Of a DNA stretch of 35,165 nucleotides, positions 1-8,214 are shown piece by piece; positions within the stretch are counted from its first letter, which is position 1, and every line of letters starts with the position of its first letter. A model generated the notes under the pieces. The model was not told the DNA's origin and made no database searches. It saw only the letters and a program-made list of their open reading frames with translations. Source of the DNA: an uncultured Lachnospiraceae bacterium. Lineage in GTDB: Bacteria > Bacillota > Clostridia > Lachnospirales > Lachnospiraceae. The stretch lies in NCBI GenBank assembly GCA_902489645.1, contig CABUAW010000025.1, positions 1 through 35,165 of the forward strand, read 5' to 3'. The position numbers and the translations under genes were made by a program.

Positions 1-221
1 TTGATTACAAACACATGAAAGAGGTTGCCAATGTCTTGAAACAAGTCAGGGATGCGGGTATTACCTTGTATGTCATCACCCATGACCTTGAGCTGCTTTT
101 AGATTGTTGTACGGATATTGTCCATTTTGAGGACGGCTCCATCATCGACCAATTTCAAATGGATGAAGCCGGTCTTGAAAAAATTCGAAACTATTTTATA
201 AAGGGGGTATCTGCAAAATGA
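1..221 (+). CDS. C-terminal end of an ECF-type ABC ATPase (5' end outside window)
   Basis: The reading frame is open from base 3 and ends in TGA at 219-221, so only the last ~72 residues are present. Visible are an Asp-Tyr pair matching the residues after the Walker B/D-loop (LDY) and the H-loop (VITHD). Aligned by eye, it matches the last part of the second ATPase domain of the downstream EcfA at 2845-4320 (VVTHD, then a similar tail), so it is a paralogue of that protein. Seen: frame, H-loop and similarity. Inferred: it belonged to a second ECF/ABC cluster lying upstream. The Walker A and signature motifs are outside the window, so activity cannot be judged. Confidence 0.75.
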   Translation, partial: DYKHMKEVANVLKQVRDAGITLYVITHDLELLLDCCTDIVHFEDGSIIDQFQMDEAGLEKIRNYFIKGVSAK

Positions 222-247
222 AGGAGGAAAAGAAAGAGTCACCATAG
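218..247 (+). pseudogene. Nine-codon stub of a lost ABC half-transporter gene
   Basis: An ATG overlaps the stop of the preceding ATPase (ATGA) and reads MKEEKKESP, then TAG. The equivalent position in the downstream cluster (4313) begins MSEKKENPM and continues as a 586-residue ABC transporter. The same overlap and nearly the same N-terminus suggest this is the start of a homologous gene whose body was deleted or replaced. No continuation is visible in the next ~70 bases. It could be a coincidental short frame, but the position and composition make a relic more likely. Confidence 0.5.
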
Positions 248-319
248 GAACCTTATGGGGATAAAACAATTATAATGCAAGAAAAAACGCCTTCCGGGTG
301 GAACGGAATGAATTTATTG

Positions 320-358
320 AAAGCCAGAGGTACGGATAGAATCAGCCTCTGGCTTTTC
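320..358. terminator. Hairpin between the truncated ECF cluster and araC
   Basis: Perfect 11-bp arms, AAAGCCAGAGG at 320-330 and CCTCTGGCTTT at 345-355, enclose a 14-base loop. The hairpin lies directly against the stop codon of the minus-strand araC gene (363-361). The U-tract is short on both strands, so termination strength is uncertain. It could act in both directions. Confidence 0.6.
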
Positions 359-360
359 GT

Positions 361-1326
361 TTATTTCCGCCGTGCCATTTTACGGTATTCTGCGGGGAAC
401 AGCCCTGTACTTTTTTTGAAAGAATTTGCAAATCTTCCGGCATTGCTGTATCCGATGGCCGCCGCAATCTGTTCAATCGTAAAATCTGTTGCTGTAAGCA
501 AGCTTTCTGCATGGCTTAACCGGCGCTGTTCAATATATTCCGTAACCGTACAACGGTATGCCTGCTTAAATAGGGTTTTGAATTTCGTCCGGCCCATACA
601 GGCAATATGACAAAGATGCTCCACCGAAATACTGTTGTTAAAATGGTCGTTGATATAAGCTGCAACATTTTCAAGAGATTTCATATCCTGATTTGAAATT
701 TGCACTTCAACAACATTTTTTTGCCTACGATTATATTCGAGAATGAGCGAAAGCGCTTCGGCCACCTTTCCCTCATAAAAAAGTTTTGCGGCAATCCCAT
801 CCCCTCGATAATGCCAAATCTGTCGCAGCAGATGAACCATTTCCGGAAAGTTATCGGACCACGAAATATTATGAAAAGCCTCATGGAGGTCGGTATATAC
901 GCTTGGAAAGGTTTCCTTTAAATATTGCTCATAGTATGCGGGCATGATTTCAATATCAATCGTGCGGATAGGAATATTTTTGTGAACCAGCGTCTTACAT
1001 GGAGACAGCCCTCCGATAAAGCATTTGACACACCCGGCCGTCAGGCGGCGGTATGGGGAAATTTCCTCTCCGGATATGGATTCGTAATAGCAAATTCCTA
1101 AACACTCTCTTGACTGCAAATCGAAAAATGAATCTTCATAAAAATAGAAATCATGGATTTTTATATCGTATAAATTCTTTTGACCATAAACCCAATACAC
1201 ACCTTCTCCAATCTTGGACGGAATGGAATAGAGCTTTCCTATCGGGTTAAATGAACCGTTAGCGGGTTCCTCACAGAATCCATTTTCAAGCAGTTTATGC
1301 TGATAATAGTTTTCAATGTCTGCCAT
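361..1326 (-). CDS. AraC-family transcriptional regulator
   Basis: A 321-residue protein with a C-terminal double helix-turn-helix of AraC/XylS type (about residues 215-321; second HTH around FTIEQIAAAIGYSNAGRFANSF, followed by the typical F-K-x-x-G-x-x-P-x-x-Y-R ending). The N-terminal ~200 residues are a non-conserved sensor region with several Cys and Tyr residues. The start at 1326 was chosen because AAGGAAGG lies 6 bases upstream; an in-frame extension to 1389 lacks such a site. It is divergent from the ECF/ABC operon, and the intergenic region carries ATTGG repeats that are candidate operators. By analogy with YbtA, the AraC regulator of yersiniabactin uptake, it probably controls the operon in response to the transported ligand. 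That role is inferred. Confidence 0.9.
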   Translation of the reverse strand: MADIENYYQHKLLENGFCEEPANGSFNPIGKLYSIPSKIGEGVYWVYGQKNLYDIKIHDFYFYEDSFFDLQSRECLGICYYESISGEEISPYRRLTAGCVKCFIGGLSPCKTLVHKNIPIRTIDIEIMPAYYEQYLKETFPSVYTDLHEAFHNISWSDNFPEMVHLLRQIWHYRGDGIAAKLFYEGKVAEALSLILEYNRRQKNVVEVQISNQDMKSLENVAAYINDHFNNSISVEHLCHIACMGRTKFKTLFKQAYRCTVTEYIEQRRLSHAESLLTATDFTIEQIAAAIGYSNAGRFANSFKKSTGLFPAEYRKMARRK

Positions 1327-1520
1327 AGCACACCTTCCTTTCAGACACATTGGTCGGTTTATCATACGGATTGGTCGATAATCCGGCAAAGCTATTGGAT
1401 AATCCGGCCAAATGCAATAGAATGTTTACGGATGTTAGAGAAAACTAACCAAATCATATCACGCTGTTGCCGCAAAGTCAACAAACGTATGTAAACATTA
1501 TGAAAATGGAGGATGATACT
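1327..1520. promoter_or_regulatory. Divergent control region with 21-bp-phased repeats
   Basis: ATTGGTCG occurs at 1349-1356 and 1370-1377 (21 bp apart). GATAATCCGGC occurs at 1377-1387 and 1398-1408 (again 21 bp apart). A third ATTGG is at 1394-1398. Spacing of two helical turns is typical of AraC-family operators, which bind direct repeats on one DNA face. The repeats lie just upstream of the araC start and ~110-170 bp upstream of the ECF operon start. No clear sigma-A promoter stands out. The RBS of the S component is GGAGGA at 1508-1513. Confidence 0.55.
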
Positions 1521-2129
1521 ATGTCGAACCAATCGCAAAACAAAAAAGGGCTGACGGTGAAAGACTTAATTGTTATGGGCGTATTTGCCGCTCTTTTGAC
1601 CGTTTGCTCGATGATTGGCGGAGTGGTCTTTGCAATTACTCCCACACTTACTTTTTACTTTTCCATTGGTGCTGCTTTACTGCCGGGACCTGTTTTTCTG
1701 TTGCTGCTGGCAAAAGTGCCGAAGAAAGGTGCGCTTTCCATTATTGGTACCATCATTGCAATTTTGAGTTTAGTGTTGGGAATGCACTGGGGAATGTGTC
1801 TCGGTGGATTGATTGCGTCCGTTCTTGCTGACACCGTGGCCGGAATTAAAAATTATCGCAGTAAGAAAATGAATATCCTTGCCTACATTATTTATTCTTT
1901 TGGACCAACCGGAACCTATGTTGCCTATTTTGTCAATCCGGAAGCATGGGCAAACACGATGTTGAAGAATGGAACAACACAGGAATATATCAACACGATG
2001 AATGATACGGCCTCCGTGATGGTTCTTGTCATTATGGTTCTTGGGACAATTCTCGCCGCAGGGCTTAGTGGCTTTGTGGGAAGTAAACTGCTGAAAAAGC
2101 AATTTGAAAAAGCGGGTATCACGGCATGA
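1521..2129 (+). CDS. MptD-type ECF transporter S component
   Basis: A 202-residue, highly hydrophobic protein with about five to six membrane segments after a short charged N-terminus (SQNKKGLTVKDL). The pattern, a helix starting at residue ~15, paired glycines, and a later FVGSKLLKKQF ending, matches the Trep_Strep/MptD family of ECF substrate-binding (S) subunits. Start 1521 has GGAGGA 7 bases upstream; the open frame reaches back to 1467 without another good RBS. The gene overlaps the T component by ATGA at 2126-2129. The substrate cannot be read from the sequence; the neighbouring YbtPQ-like transporters make a metal chelate plausible. Confidence 0.85.
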   Translation: MSNQSQNKKGLTVKDLIVMGVFAALLTVCSMIGGVVFAITPTLTFYFSIGAALLPGPVFLLLLAKVPKKGALSIIGTIIAILSLVLGMHWGMCLGGLIASVLADTVAGIKNYRSKKMNILAYIIYSFGPTGTYVAYFVNPEAWANTMLKNGTTQEYINTMNDTASVMVLVIMVLGTILAAGLSGFVGSKLLKKQFEKAGITA

Positions 2130-2833
2130 TGTGGGCAGTACAAGGAAAAACGGTGCGCTTTGACCCTCGCACTAAAATCCTATTGCTGATATTCAGCATG
2201 ATTACAGCAACGACGGTTTCCAATCTCCGATTTGAGTGTGTATTGATTTTACTCATTGCCGGTTTGGGTATCCTTTGTGGAAAAATTCGATATTCTTTGA
2301 CAGGAACCGGCGTTTTCATGGCGCTGTATCTTTTCACAATGCTTTATCTTCAAGATGGTAACGGGATGGTACACACCATGTTTATTGCGTGGCTTAGTCT
2401 TGTTTTTAAGGTATACCCTTGTGGGATGCTGACCGGAATCACAATCTCTACCACAAGAGTAAATGAATTTTTATCGGCAATGAATAAGATGCATATTTCT
2501 AAAAAGGTCGTTATTCCATTGGCAATTATGATTCGCTATATTCCCACTGTTCGTGAGGATTGGAGATGCATAAAAGACGCCATGAGGCTAAGGGATGTAT
2601 CTCCGTCTTTCATAGGATTTATAAAAAGTCCGGGAATGACCATCGAGTGCCTCTATGTACCGCTTTTAATGGCCGCGTCAAAAGCGGCTGACGAGCTTTC
2701 GATTGCGGCAGTCACAAGGGGAATCGAAAATCCCCGTTCAAGAACTTGCCTTGTTCAGATACAACTGTCTGTGCAGGACTATCTGGCGATAGCCTGTTTT
2801 ATGGCCCTTTGTGTGGCCGGATTCATTTTATAG
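2126..2833 (+). CDS. ECF transporter transmembrane (T) component, CbiQ/EcfT family
   Basis: A 235-residue membrane protein that starts with the characteristic FDPRTKI segment and has several hydrophobic helices. Its cytoplasmic coupling region carries the family motif with Ala-Arg-Gly variation (AMRLRDVSP, and later ADELSIAAVTRGIENPRSRT). T components link S subunits to the ATPases through these coupling helices. It overlaps the S gene by 4 bases and is followed 11 bases later by the ATPase gene, so the three are almost certainly co-transcribed and form one complex in the membrane. Confidence 0.88.
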   Translation: MMWAVQGKTVRFDPRTKILLLIFSMITATTVSNLRFECVLILLIAGLGILCGKIRYSLTGTGVFMALYLFTMLYLQDGNGMVHTMFIAWLSLVFKVYPCGMLTGITISTTRVNEFLSAMNKMHISKKVVIPLAIMIRYIPTVREDWRCIKDAMRLRDVSPSFIGFIKSPGMTIECLYVPLLMAASKAADELSIAAVTRGIENPRSRTCLVQIQLSVQDYLAIACFMALCVAGFIL

Positions 2834-2844
2834 GAGGGCATGAG

Positions 2845-4320
2845 ATGATTGAATTGAAACAGATTTATTTTTCTTATGCGGCCGGAACGGGCGGCAGCCT
2901 TGAAAATATAAACTTAACCATAGGCAGCGGAGAATGTGTTTTACTTTGCGGACGCTCTGGGTGTGGGAAAACCACAATTACCCGTTTGATAAACGGCTTG
3001 ATTCCGGGATTCTTTTCGGGAGAATTAAAGGGGGATGTGGCAATAGACAATGAGAGTGTTTCAGGTACTCCCATATACAAAATTTCTTCTCGTGTGGGAA
3101 GTGTCTTCCAAAACCCCCGCACACAATTTTTTAATGTGGATACCGACAGTGAAATTGTTTTTGGCATCGAAAATGAAGCGGTTCCCCCGAAAGAACTCCA
3201 CAAAAGGCTGGAAGAAACAGCAGATGCTTTACACATCAATTCTTTACGGGGAAGAAGCATTTTTGAATTATCAGGCGGAGAAAAGCAGAAAATTGCTTTT
3301 GCATCTGTGTATGCCATGAATCCGGATGTCTATCTTTTGGATGAGCCATCCTCAAATCTTGATATGGCCGCAATTAAAGAGTTGAGGGAACACTTACGGT
3401 TGATTAAAGCGCAGGGAAAAACGATTTTGATTGCGGAACATCGTTTGTATTACCTAATGGACATAGTTAATCGTATGGTGTATCTGGAGCAGGGACACAT
3501 TGCAGGTGAATTTACTCCGAAGGCATTTCAGGAACTGTCCGAAAATACCCGTAAGGAAATGGGACTTCGCGCCGTTGATTTAAAAGCAGAAGCTCTCGGC
3601 AAGCGGAAACCTGTCCGCGCAGAGCCGGTTTTAGAATTAAATAATATCGCTTTGTTCTACAAGAAACAGCCGATTCTTGAGCGCATCAATATGAAAGCCG
3701 CACCGGGAGAAGTAATTGCCGTAGTCGGCCATAACGGCGCAGGAAAAACAACTTTTTCCCGCGCTTTATGTGGTTTACACAAAGATTGTTCCGGTGAATT
3801 TCTTTGGAATGGTATCCGGCAAAATGATAAAGACCGCTTGAAACGTTCTTATATGGTGATGCAGGATGTGAACTATGAACTATTTGCGGATAGTGTTAAG
3901 GCGGAGTGTTCTTTCGGCATCCGCAATCCGTCGGCCGCTCTTATAGAGGATACCATTGGGCGGCTGGGGCTAGTGCCATATCAGGACAGACACCCCAACA
4001 CCCTTTCCGGGGGACAGAAACAGCGGGTGGCGGTTGCCGTCAGTATGATTTGCGGAAAGGAGCTTTTGGTGTTTGATGAACCGACCAGCGGTCTTGACTA
4101 TGACAGTATGGCGCAGGTTGCGGGCTTGATTCGTAACCTTGCATCTTCTGGGAAAATTGTTTTTGTTGTAACCCATGACTATGAATTTATATGTCAGAGC
4201 TGTTCACGGCTGATTCATTTGGATAACGGGACTTTGGCGGCTGATTTGCTGTTGTCGGAACAAAATGAGAAGAAAATTCATACGATTTTTGGTTTGGAGG
4301 AGGTTAAGGCGCATGTCTGA
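2845..4320 (+). CDS. ECF double ATPase (EcfA1-EcfA2 fused in one chain)
   Basis: A 491-residue protein with two complete ABC ATPase domains. Domain 1 has Walker A GRSGCGKT (~36-43), Q-loop FQNPRTQ, LSGGE (~142-146), Walker B YLLDEP and an H-loop AEH. Domain 2 has Walker A GHNGAGKT (~295-302), LSGGQ (~387-391), Walker B LLVFDEP and THD. Both are complete, so both sites should hydrolyse ATP. Start 2845 is preceded by AGGAGG; the longer open frame from 2746 overlaps the T gene without support. The C-terminus overlaps the next gene by 8 bases. It energises the ECF module with the S and T proteins, as in other fused CbiO-type ATPases. Confidence 0.92.
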   Translation: MIELKQIYFSYAAGTGGSLENINLTIGSGECVLLCGRSGCGKTTITRLINGLIPGFFSGELKGDVAIDNESVSGTPIYKISSRVGSVFQNPRTQFFNVDTDSEIVFGIENEAVPPKELHKRLEETADALHINSLRGRSIFELSGGEKQKIAFASVYAMNPDVYLLDEPSSNLDMAAIKELREHLRLIKAQGKTILIAEHRLYYLMDIVNRMVYLEQGHIAGEFTPKAFQELSENTRKEMGLRAVDLKAEALGKRKPVRAEPVLELNNIALFYKKQPILERINMKAAPGEVIAVVGHNGAGKTTFSRALCGLHKDCSGEFLWNGIRQNDKDRLKRSYMVMQDVNYELFADSVKAECSFGIRNPSAALIEDTIGRLGLVPYQDRHPNTLSGGQKQRVAVAVSMICGKELLVFDEPTSGLDYDSMAQVAGLIRNLASSGKIVFVVTHDYEFICQSCSRLIHLDNGTLAADLLLSEQNEKKIHTIFGLEEVKAHV

Positions 4321-6073
4321 AAAAAAAGAAAATCCCATGCTTCTTTTACTGCAATGGGCCAAAAAAGACCGGGTGTACCTGATTGCCTCTGTACTTTGTG
4401 CATTTATGGGAGGGCTATTTGCTATTGGCCCCTATATTGGCATATACCGCTTGATGGACGCGTTTCTGTCGAATAGCTGTACAAAGCAGGTGATTATGGA
4501 TAATGCCGTTTTAATTACAGGAACGGTGATTATACGGCAAATTCTTCAAGGCGTGTCCGGAGTGTTTTCCCACAAAGGGGCCTACGGCGCACTGTTCCGT
4601 GTAAGATGTATGATTACGGAACATTTGGCAAAAGTGCCATTGGGGGCATTGGATGAACGCAGAACGGGTGATATTAAAACCGTACTGAATGAGGACATAG
4701 AAAAACTGGAACTTTGTTTGGCGCATAATATCCCGGAGTTTATCGGATTTGCCACGGGGCCGATGGTTATTTTTATCTATTTACTGACAATCAACATACC
4801 GTTAGCCCTGATATCTTTGATTCCTCTTGTCATAACAATTGTCATTATGGGCGTTTGCTTTGCTTTCATAGCTGGTATCATGCCCCGTGTCCGGGCGGCA
4901 ATGGCAAATTTCAATTCCGTTATGATTGAGTATATCGGCGGAATGAAACTGATAAAAGCCTACAATATGGGCAGCCGTTCATTTCAAAAATTTTCAGATG
5001 CCATTGAAGAAGAAAATCATATCTGGAATACGGTTTCCAAAAAGACGGGGCCGTTCTATGCAGCGTTTATTGTAGTACTGGAGTGTGGGATGGCGTTGCT
5101 CGTTCCCATCGGCGGTCGGTTCTTTTTGAATGGTTCTATTTCGGCCAGCATCTTTTTGCTGTTCGCTTACATTGGCTCTTTGTATTTATCGGAACTTTTG
5201 CCCTTACAGCAGCTCTCGATGGAGCTGGCTCAGGCATTAAACGGAGTGGTAAAGGCAAAGCAGATTCTTGCTCTTCCTGTTTATGAAAGTGCCGGGGAAT
5301 TCCCGGAACACTACGATATTGCCCTGAATCATGTGCGGTTCTCGTATGACGGGAAAACGGATGTATTAAAGGACTGCAATCTGCACATTGCGCAAGGCGA
5401 AAAGATTGCCGTTGTCGGAGCATCCGGTGCGGGGAAAAGCACAATGATTGAACTGATTTCCCGTTTCTATGATGTGGGGGACGGAGAAATTCTGATTGGC
5501 GGTAAAAATGTAAAAGAAATAGACGACACGAAGCTGCTGGATAATATTTCGATTGTCTTTCAGAAAACATTTCTTACCCGTGAAAGTGTTCTCGAAAATA
5601 TCCGTATGGGCAGTAAAGCCTCTTTAGAGGAAGTGCGGGCGGCGGCAAAGGAGGCGCAGATTGACGATTTTATCATGTCTCTGCCGGACGGTTATGACAC
5701 GAAAGTTGGCAGCTTTGGCTCCCGCTTTTCCGGCGGTGAGCGCCAGCGCATTGCCATTGCAAGGGCAATCCTTAAAAATGCACCGATTCTGATGCTCGAC
5801 GAAGCCACAAGTGCGGCTGACCCGGAAAATCAGGTTGAGATTGATAAAGCGATGGAAAACCTGTGTAAAGGAAAGACCGTTATCATCGTCGCCCATCGGC
5901 TCGGTGCAGTCAAGATGTGTGACAAGGTAGCGGTCGTAGAAAATCACACCGTAACAGCATTCGGCACGCATGCAGAGGTATTGGCCTCAAATAGTTACTA
6001 TCAGACTGCATGGCAGAGCTATAATGCTGCACGAAAAGTTGCCTACTCACTGAAAGGAGGGAGCCTTGCATGA
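4313..6073 (+). CDS. ABC transporter half-molecule, permease plus ATPase (YbtP/IrtA-like)
   Basis: A 586-residue protein with about six membrane helices (residues ~15-320) and a C-terminal ATPase. Walker A GASGAGKS is at ~369-376, FSGGERQR at ~472-479, Walker B MLDEATSAAD at ~495 and the H-loop VAHR. It has the exporter (type IV) fold, yet the genetic link to an ECF module and an AraC regulator matches loci where such pairs import siderophores (YbtP/YbtQ, IrtA/IrtB). Start 4313 has GGAGGAGG upstream and overlaps the ATPase gene by 8 bases. It most likely forms a heterodimer with the next gene product. Import rather than export is an inference. Confidence 0.85.
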   Translation: MSEKKENPMLLLLQWAKKDRVYLIASVLCAFMGGLFAIGPYIGIYRLMDAFLSNSCTKQVIMDNAVLITGTVIIRQILQGVSGVFSHKGAYGALFRVRCMITEHLAKVPLGALDERRTGDIKTVLNEDIEKLELCLAHNIPEFIGFATGPMVIFIYLLTINIPLALISLIPLVITIVIMGVCFAFIAGIMPRVRAAMANFNSVMIEYIGGMKLIKAYNMGSRSFQKFSDAIEEENHIWNTVSKKTGPFYAAFIVVLECGMALLVPIGGRFFLNGSISASIFLLFAYIGSLYLSELLPLQQLSMELAQALNGVVKAKQILALPVYESAGEFPEHYDIALNHVRFSYDGKTDVLKDCNLHIAQGEKIAVVGASGAGKSTMIELISRFYDVGDGEILIGGKNVKEIDDTKLLDNISIVFQKTFLTRESVLENIRMGSKASLEEVRAAAKEAQIDDFIMSLPDGYDTKVGSFGSRFSGGERQRIAIARAILKNAPILMLDEATSAADPENQVEIDKAMENLCKGKTVIIVAHRLGAVKMCDKVAVVENHTVTAFGTHAEVLASNSYYQTAWQSYNAARKVAYSLKGGSLA

Positions 6074-7782
6074 AAAACGTAAATCCATTTCGGAAAAATG
6101 TCCGGTTTGCTTTAGGCGTGATTTTTACAGTGCTTGAGGGGCTATTGTCAGCCAGTGTCTATATGACGCTATACCTGCTGATTTTAATGCTTCTGGATAA
6201 TCATGTGACAGCGGGAAACCTCCGGAAGCTGACAGGACTGATAGCTGCCATTTTTCTCGTCCGTCTGGCTGTCTATGCCTTTGGCTATACACAGGGACAG
6301 ATTGGCGGCGGTGCAGTATCCAGACAAATCCGTCTCTTTTTGGGGGATAAATTCAAAAAGATTCCTTTGTCACGATTTACACAGGGACAGGTCGGTCAGT
6401 ATGTCAATGTTATGACCAGTGATGTATCGGGATATGAGCAGATATTGACACATAAAACGGGGAACCTTGTGAAGAACATTTCACTTTCTGTTATGCTGCT
6501 CCTGTTCGTTTGCCGTTTATATCTTCCGGCCGGATTGATTTTGCTGGCGGTGAGCCTGCTGTTTATCCCCAATATGTGGCTGTCCTTTCGGATTGTAAAA
6601 AAATATGGAACGGCAAGAAACATGATTTGTGCGGAGGCCGTCAGCAGTATTGTGGAATACATGACCGGGATTCAGACACTTCGCGCTTACAATATGTGCG
6701 GAGCTAAGAATCAGACGATTACGAGTGTACTGAAAAATTATAGCGATGTAAGTTATAAATATGAGGCAATGGGGATTCCGGTTGCATTTGCTTTTAATAT
6801 TCTTACATGGCTGTCTCTGCCAGTCGTTATGCTGGCAGCGTCAAAGCCCTGGCTGGCCGGGACACTTCGCAGCGTGGATTACCTCATGGTTTGTATGATG
6901 CCCATGCTGCTTGCAAAAATGTATATGACAATTTCTATTGACCTGTTCGGTTATAAAAATATGATGATTTCTAAGCAGAAAATAGAAAATGTTGTAAACG
7001 AGCTGGAAGAAACAGGCGACGATTCTCCTTTTGCAACTACCACCCATGAAATACGTTTTGAAAATGTCCGATTTTCTTACGTAAAAGGCGAACCCGTTTT
7101 GCGTGGTGTGAATTTTTGTGCGCAGGCTCAGAAGCTAACCGCGATTGTAGGGGATTCCGGTTCCGGCAAATCAACGATTTTGAATCTGATTGCAAAATAC
7201 TATGAGGCTGACAGCGGTGTTATCTCTATCGGCGGGAAAAAGATTCAGACATTAGCAGCCGAGCGGGTATTGGAACAGATTTCTATGGTAGCTCAGGATG
7301 TATTTCTCTTTGATGATACAATCCGTGAAAATATCCGCCATGCCCGACCGGATGCTACGGATGAGGAAATTGAAATGGCTTGTCTGGAAGCAAACTGTGA
7401 TGGCTTTATTCGTAAAATGGATAAAGGTTACGATACGCCGGTCGGTGAGAATGGCCATCTGCTCTCCGGCGGTGAGCGTCAGCGCCTTTCGATTGCCCGT
7501 GCCATTTTGAAAAACAGCCCTATACTGTTGCTTGACGAGGCAACGGCATCCCTTGACATTGAAAATGAACTGGCGGTAAAGCAGGCAATCGCTAATCTTT
7601 TAAAGAACCAGAAAACAGTTGTTATGATTGCCCATACACTTTCTATTGTTAAAAATGCTGACCAGATTCTTGTAGTGTCAGGCGGCAAAATTATTGAAGC
7701 CGGTACACACGAGACGCTTTTGGCAAAGAATGGGAAGTATGCTGCTATGTGGAACGCGGAACAGAAACTTTCGGCTTTTTAA
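6070..7782 (+). CDS. ABC transporter half-molecule, permease plus ATPase (YbtQ/IrtB-like)
   Basis: A 570-residue partner of the preceding half-transporter, sharing an ATGA overlap at 6070-6073. The N-terminal part (to ~310) has six hydrophobic segments; the C-terminal ATPase has Walker A GDSGSGKS, LSGGERQRLS, Walker B LLLDEATASLD and the H-loop IAHT. Both half-transporters carry a catalytic Glu after Walker B, so both ATP sites look competent. It ends the operon: on the other side of the stop codon the DNA changes to antisense relics of mobile-element genes, suggesting a recombination junction near 7785. Confidence 0.85.
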   Translation: MKNVNPFRKNVRFALGVIFTVLEGLLSASVYMTLYLLILMLLDNHVTAGNLRKLTGLIAAIFLVRLAVYAFGYTQGQIGGGAVSRQIRLFLGDKFKKIPLSRFTQGQVGQYVNVMTSDVSGYEQILTHKTGNLVKNISLSVMLLLFVCRLYLPAGLILLAVSLLFIPNMWLSFRIVKKYGTARNMICAEAVSSIVEYMTGIQTLRAYNMCGAKNQTITSVLKNYSDVSYKYEAMGIPVAFAFNILTWLSLPVVMLAASKPWLAGTLRSVDYLMVCMMPMLLAKMYMTISIDLFGYKNMMISKQKIENVVNELEETGDDSPFATTTHEIRFENVRFSYVKGEPVLRGVNFCAQAQKLTAIVGDSGSGKSTILNLIAKYYEADSGVISIGGKKIQTLAAERVLEQISMVAQDVFLFDDTIRENIRHARPDATDEEIEMACLEANCDGFIRKMDKGYDTPVGENGHLLSGGERQRLSIARAILKNSPILLLDEATASLDIENELAVKQAIANLLKNQKTVVMIAHTLSIVKNADQILVVSGGKIIEAGTHETLLAKNGKYAAMWNAEQKLSAF

Positions 7783-7783
7783 A

Positions 7784-8041
7784 AGCTGAGAGAAAAGGAA
7801 ACGCCGTCGCTGAATTTCTGGCAGGGTGTTTATCGTTTTATGCAATAGCTTGGAAGGTTCTGTTTCCATGATAAGCTCATCAACGCTTTTCGGCTTGAAT
7901 ATCGCCCGCCTGTTCAGCGTCTCCTCATAGACCTTTTTATGCTCTTTATGCCTTTGGTTGGATTGCTGTAAGTTACGGTTTTTTCCGTTCCAACTGCCGA
8001 AACTCAAAATACAATGTTTCCGATACTTCTAAATCTTGAAA
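7784..8041 (-). pseudogene. Relic of a sigma-70-like regulator of the type carried by integrative elements
   Basis: On the minus strand one frame (8041-7973) reads LEVSETLYFEFRQLERKK before a stop. A second frame, entered after a T6 run at 7979-7984, reads QRHKEHKKVYEETLNRRAIF, then KPKSVDEL and LPEIQRRRFLF. This order (VS..LY.EF..LER, ..ETLN.RA..KP.SV.E, LP..Q.RR) matches short sigma-factor-like proteins common on Firmicute conjugative elements. The copy is frameshifted, has lost its C-terminal HTH and stops against the ABC transporter gene. The family assignment is from memory of the motif and is moderately certain; its non-functional state is clear. Confidence 0.5.
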
Positions 8042-8196
8042 TTCTCCTCAAATTTCTCAATGGGCGACATATGGAAGCACTCATTTTTATACAGGTTACA
8101 AAACTTGCATTTATTATAGGTGCAGCCAGAAGTAGCCTGTATGATAACTGAGTGTGCTTCATACGGCGGTCGCCAAGTTCTGCCGGTAAAGTGCAT
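8029..8196 (-). pseudogene. N-terminal fragment of a second radical SAM protein
   Basis: A 55-codon frame with an ATG at 8196 and GAGGAA upstream reads MHFTGRTWRPPYEA, then SGCTYNKCKFCNLY, and stops at TAG. It closely parallels the N-terminus of the intact upstream gene (MHYTGTIWRPPYEA, AGCTHHKCKFCTLY). It sits 18 bases after that gene's stop, as a former operon partner. After ~45 residues it runs into the sigma-like relic, so the radical SAM body is lost. The iron-sulfur cysteines are present but the barrel is missing, so it should be inactive. Confidence 0.7.
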
Positions 8197-8214
8197 GGTT
8201 ATTCCTCATCCAGT

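Noticed and set aside
275..610. A plus-strand protein gene opposite araC
   Set aside because: It overlaps the AraC HTH on the other strand, has no RBS and no protein-like motif, and codon periodicity fits the minus-strand gene.
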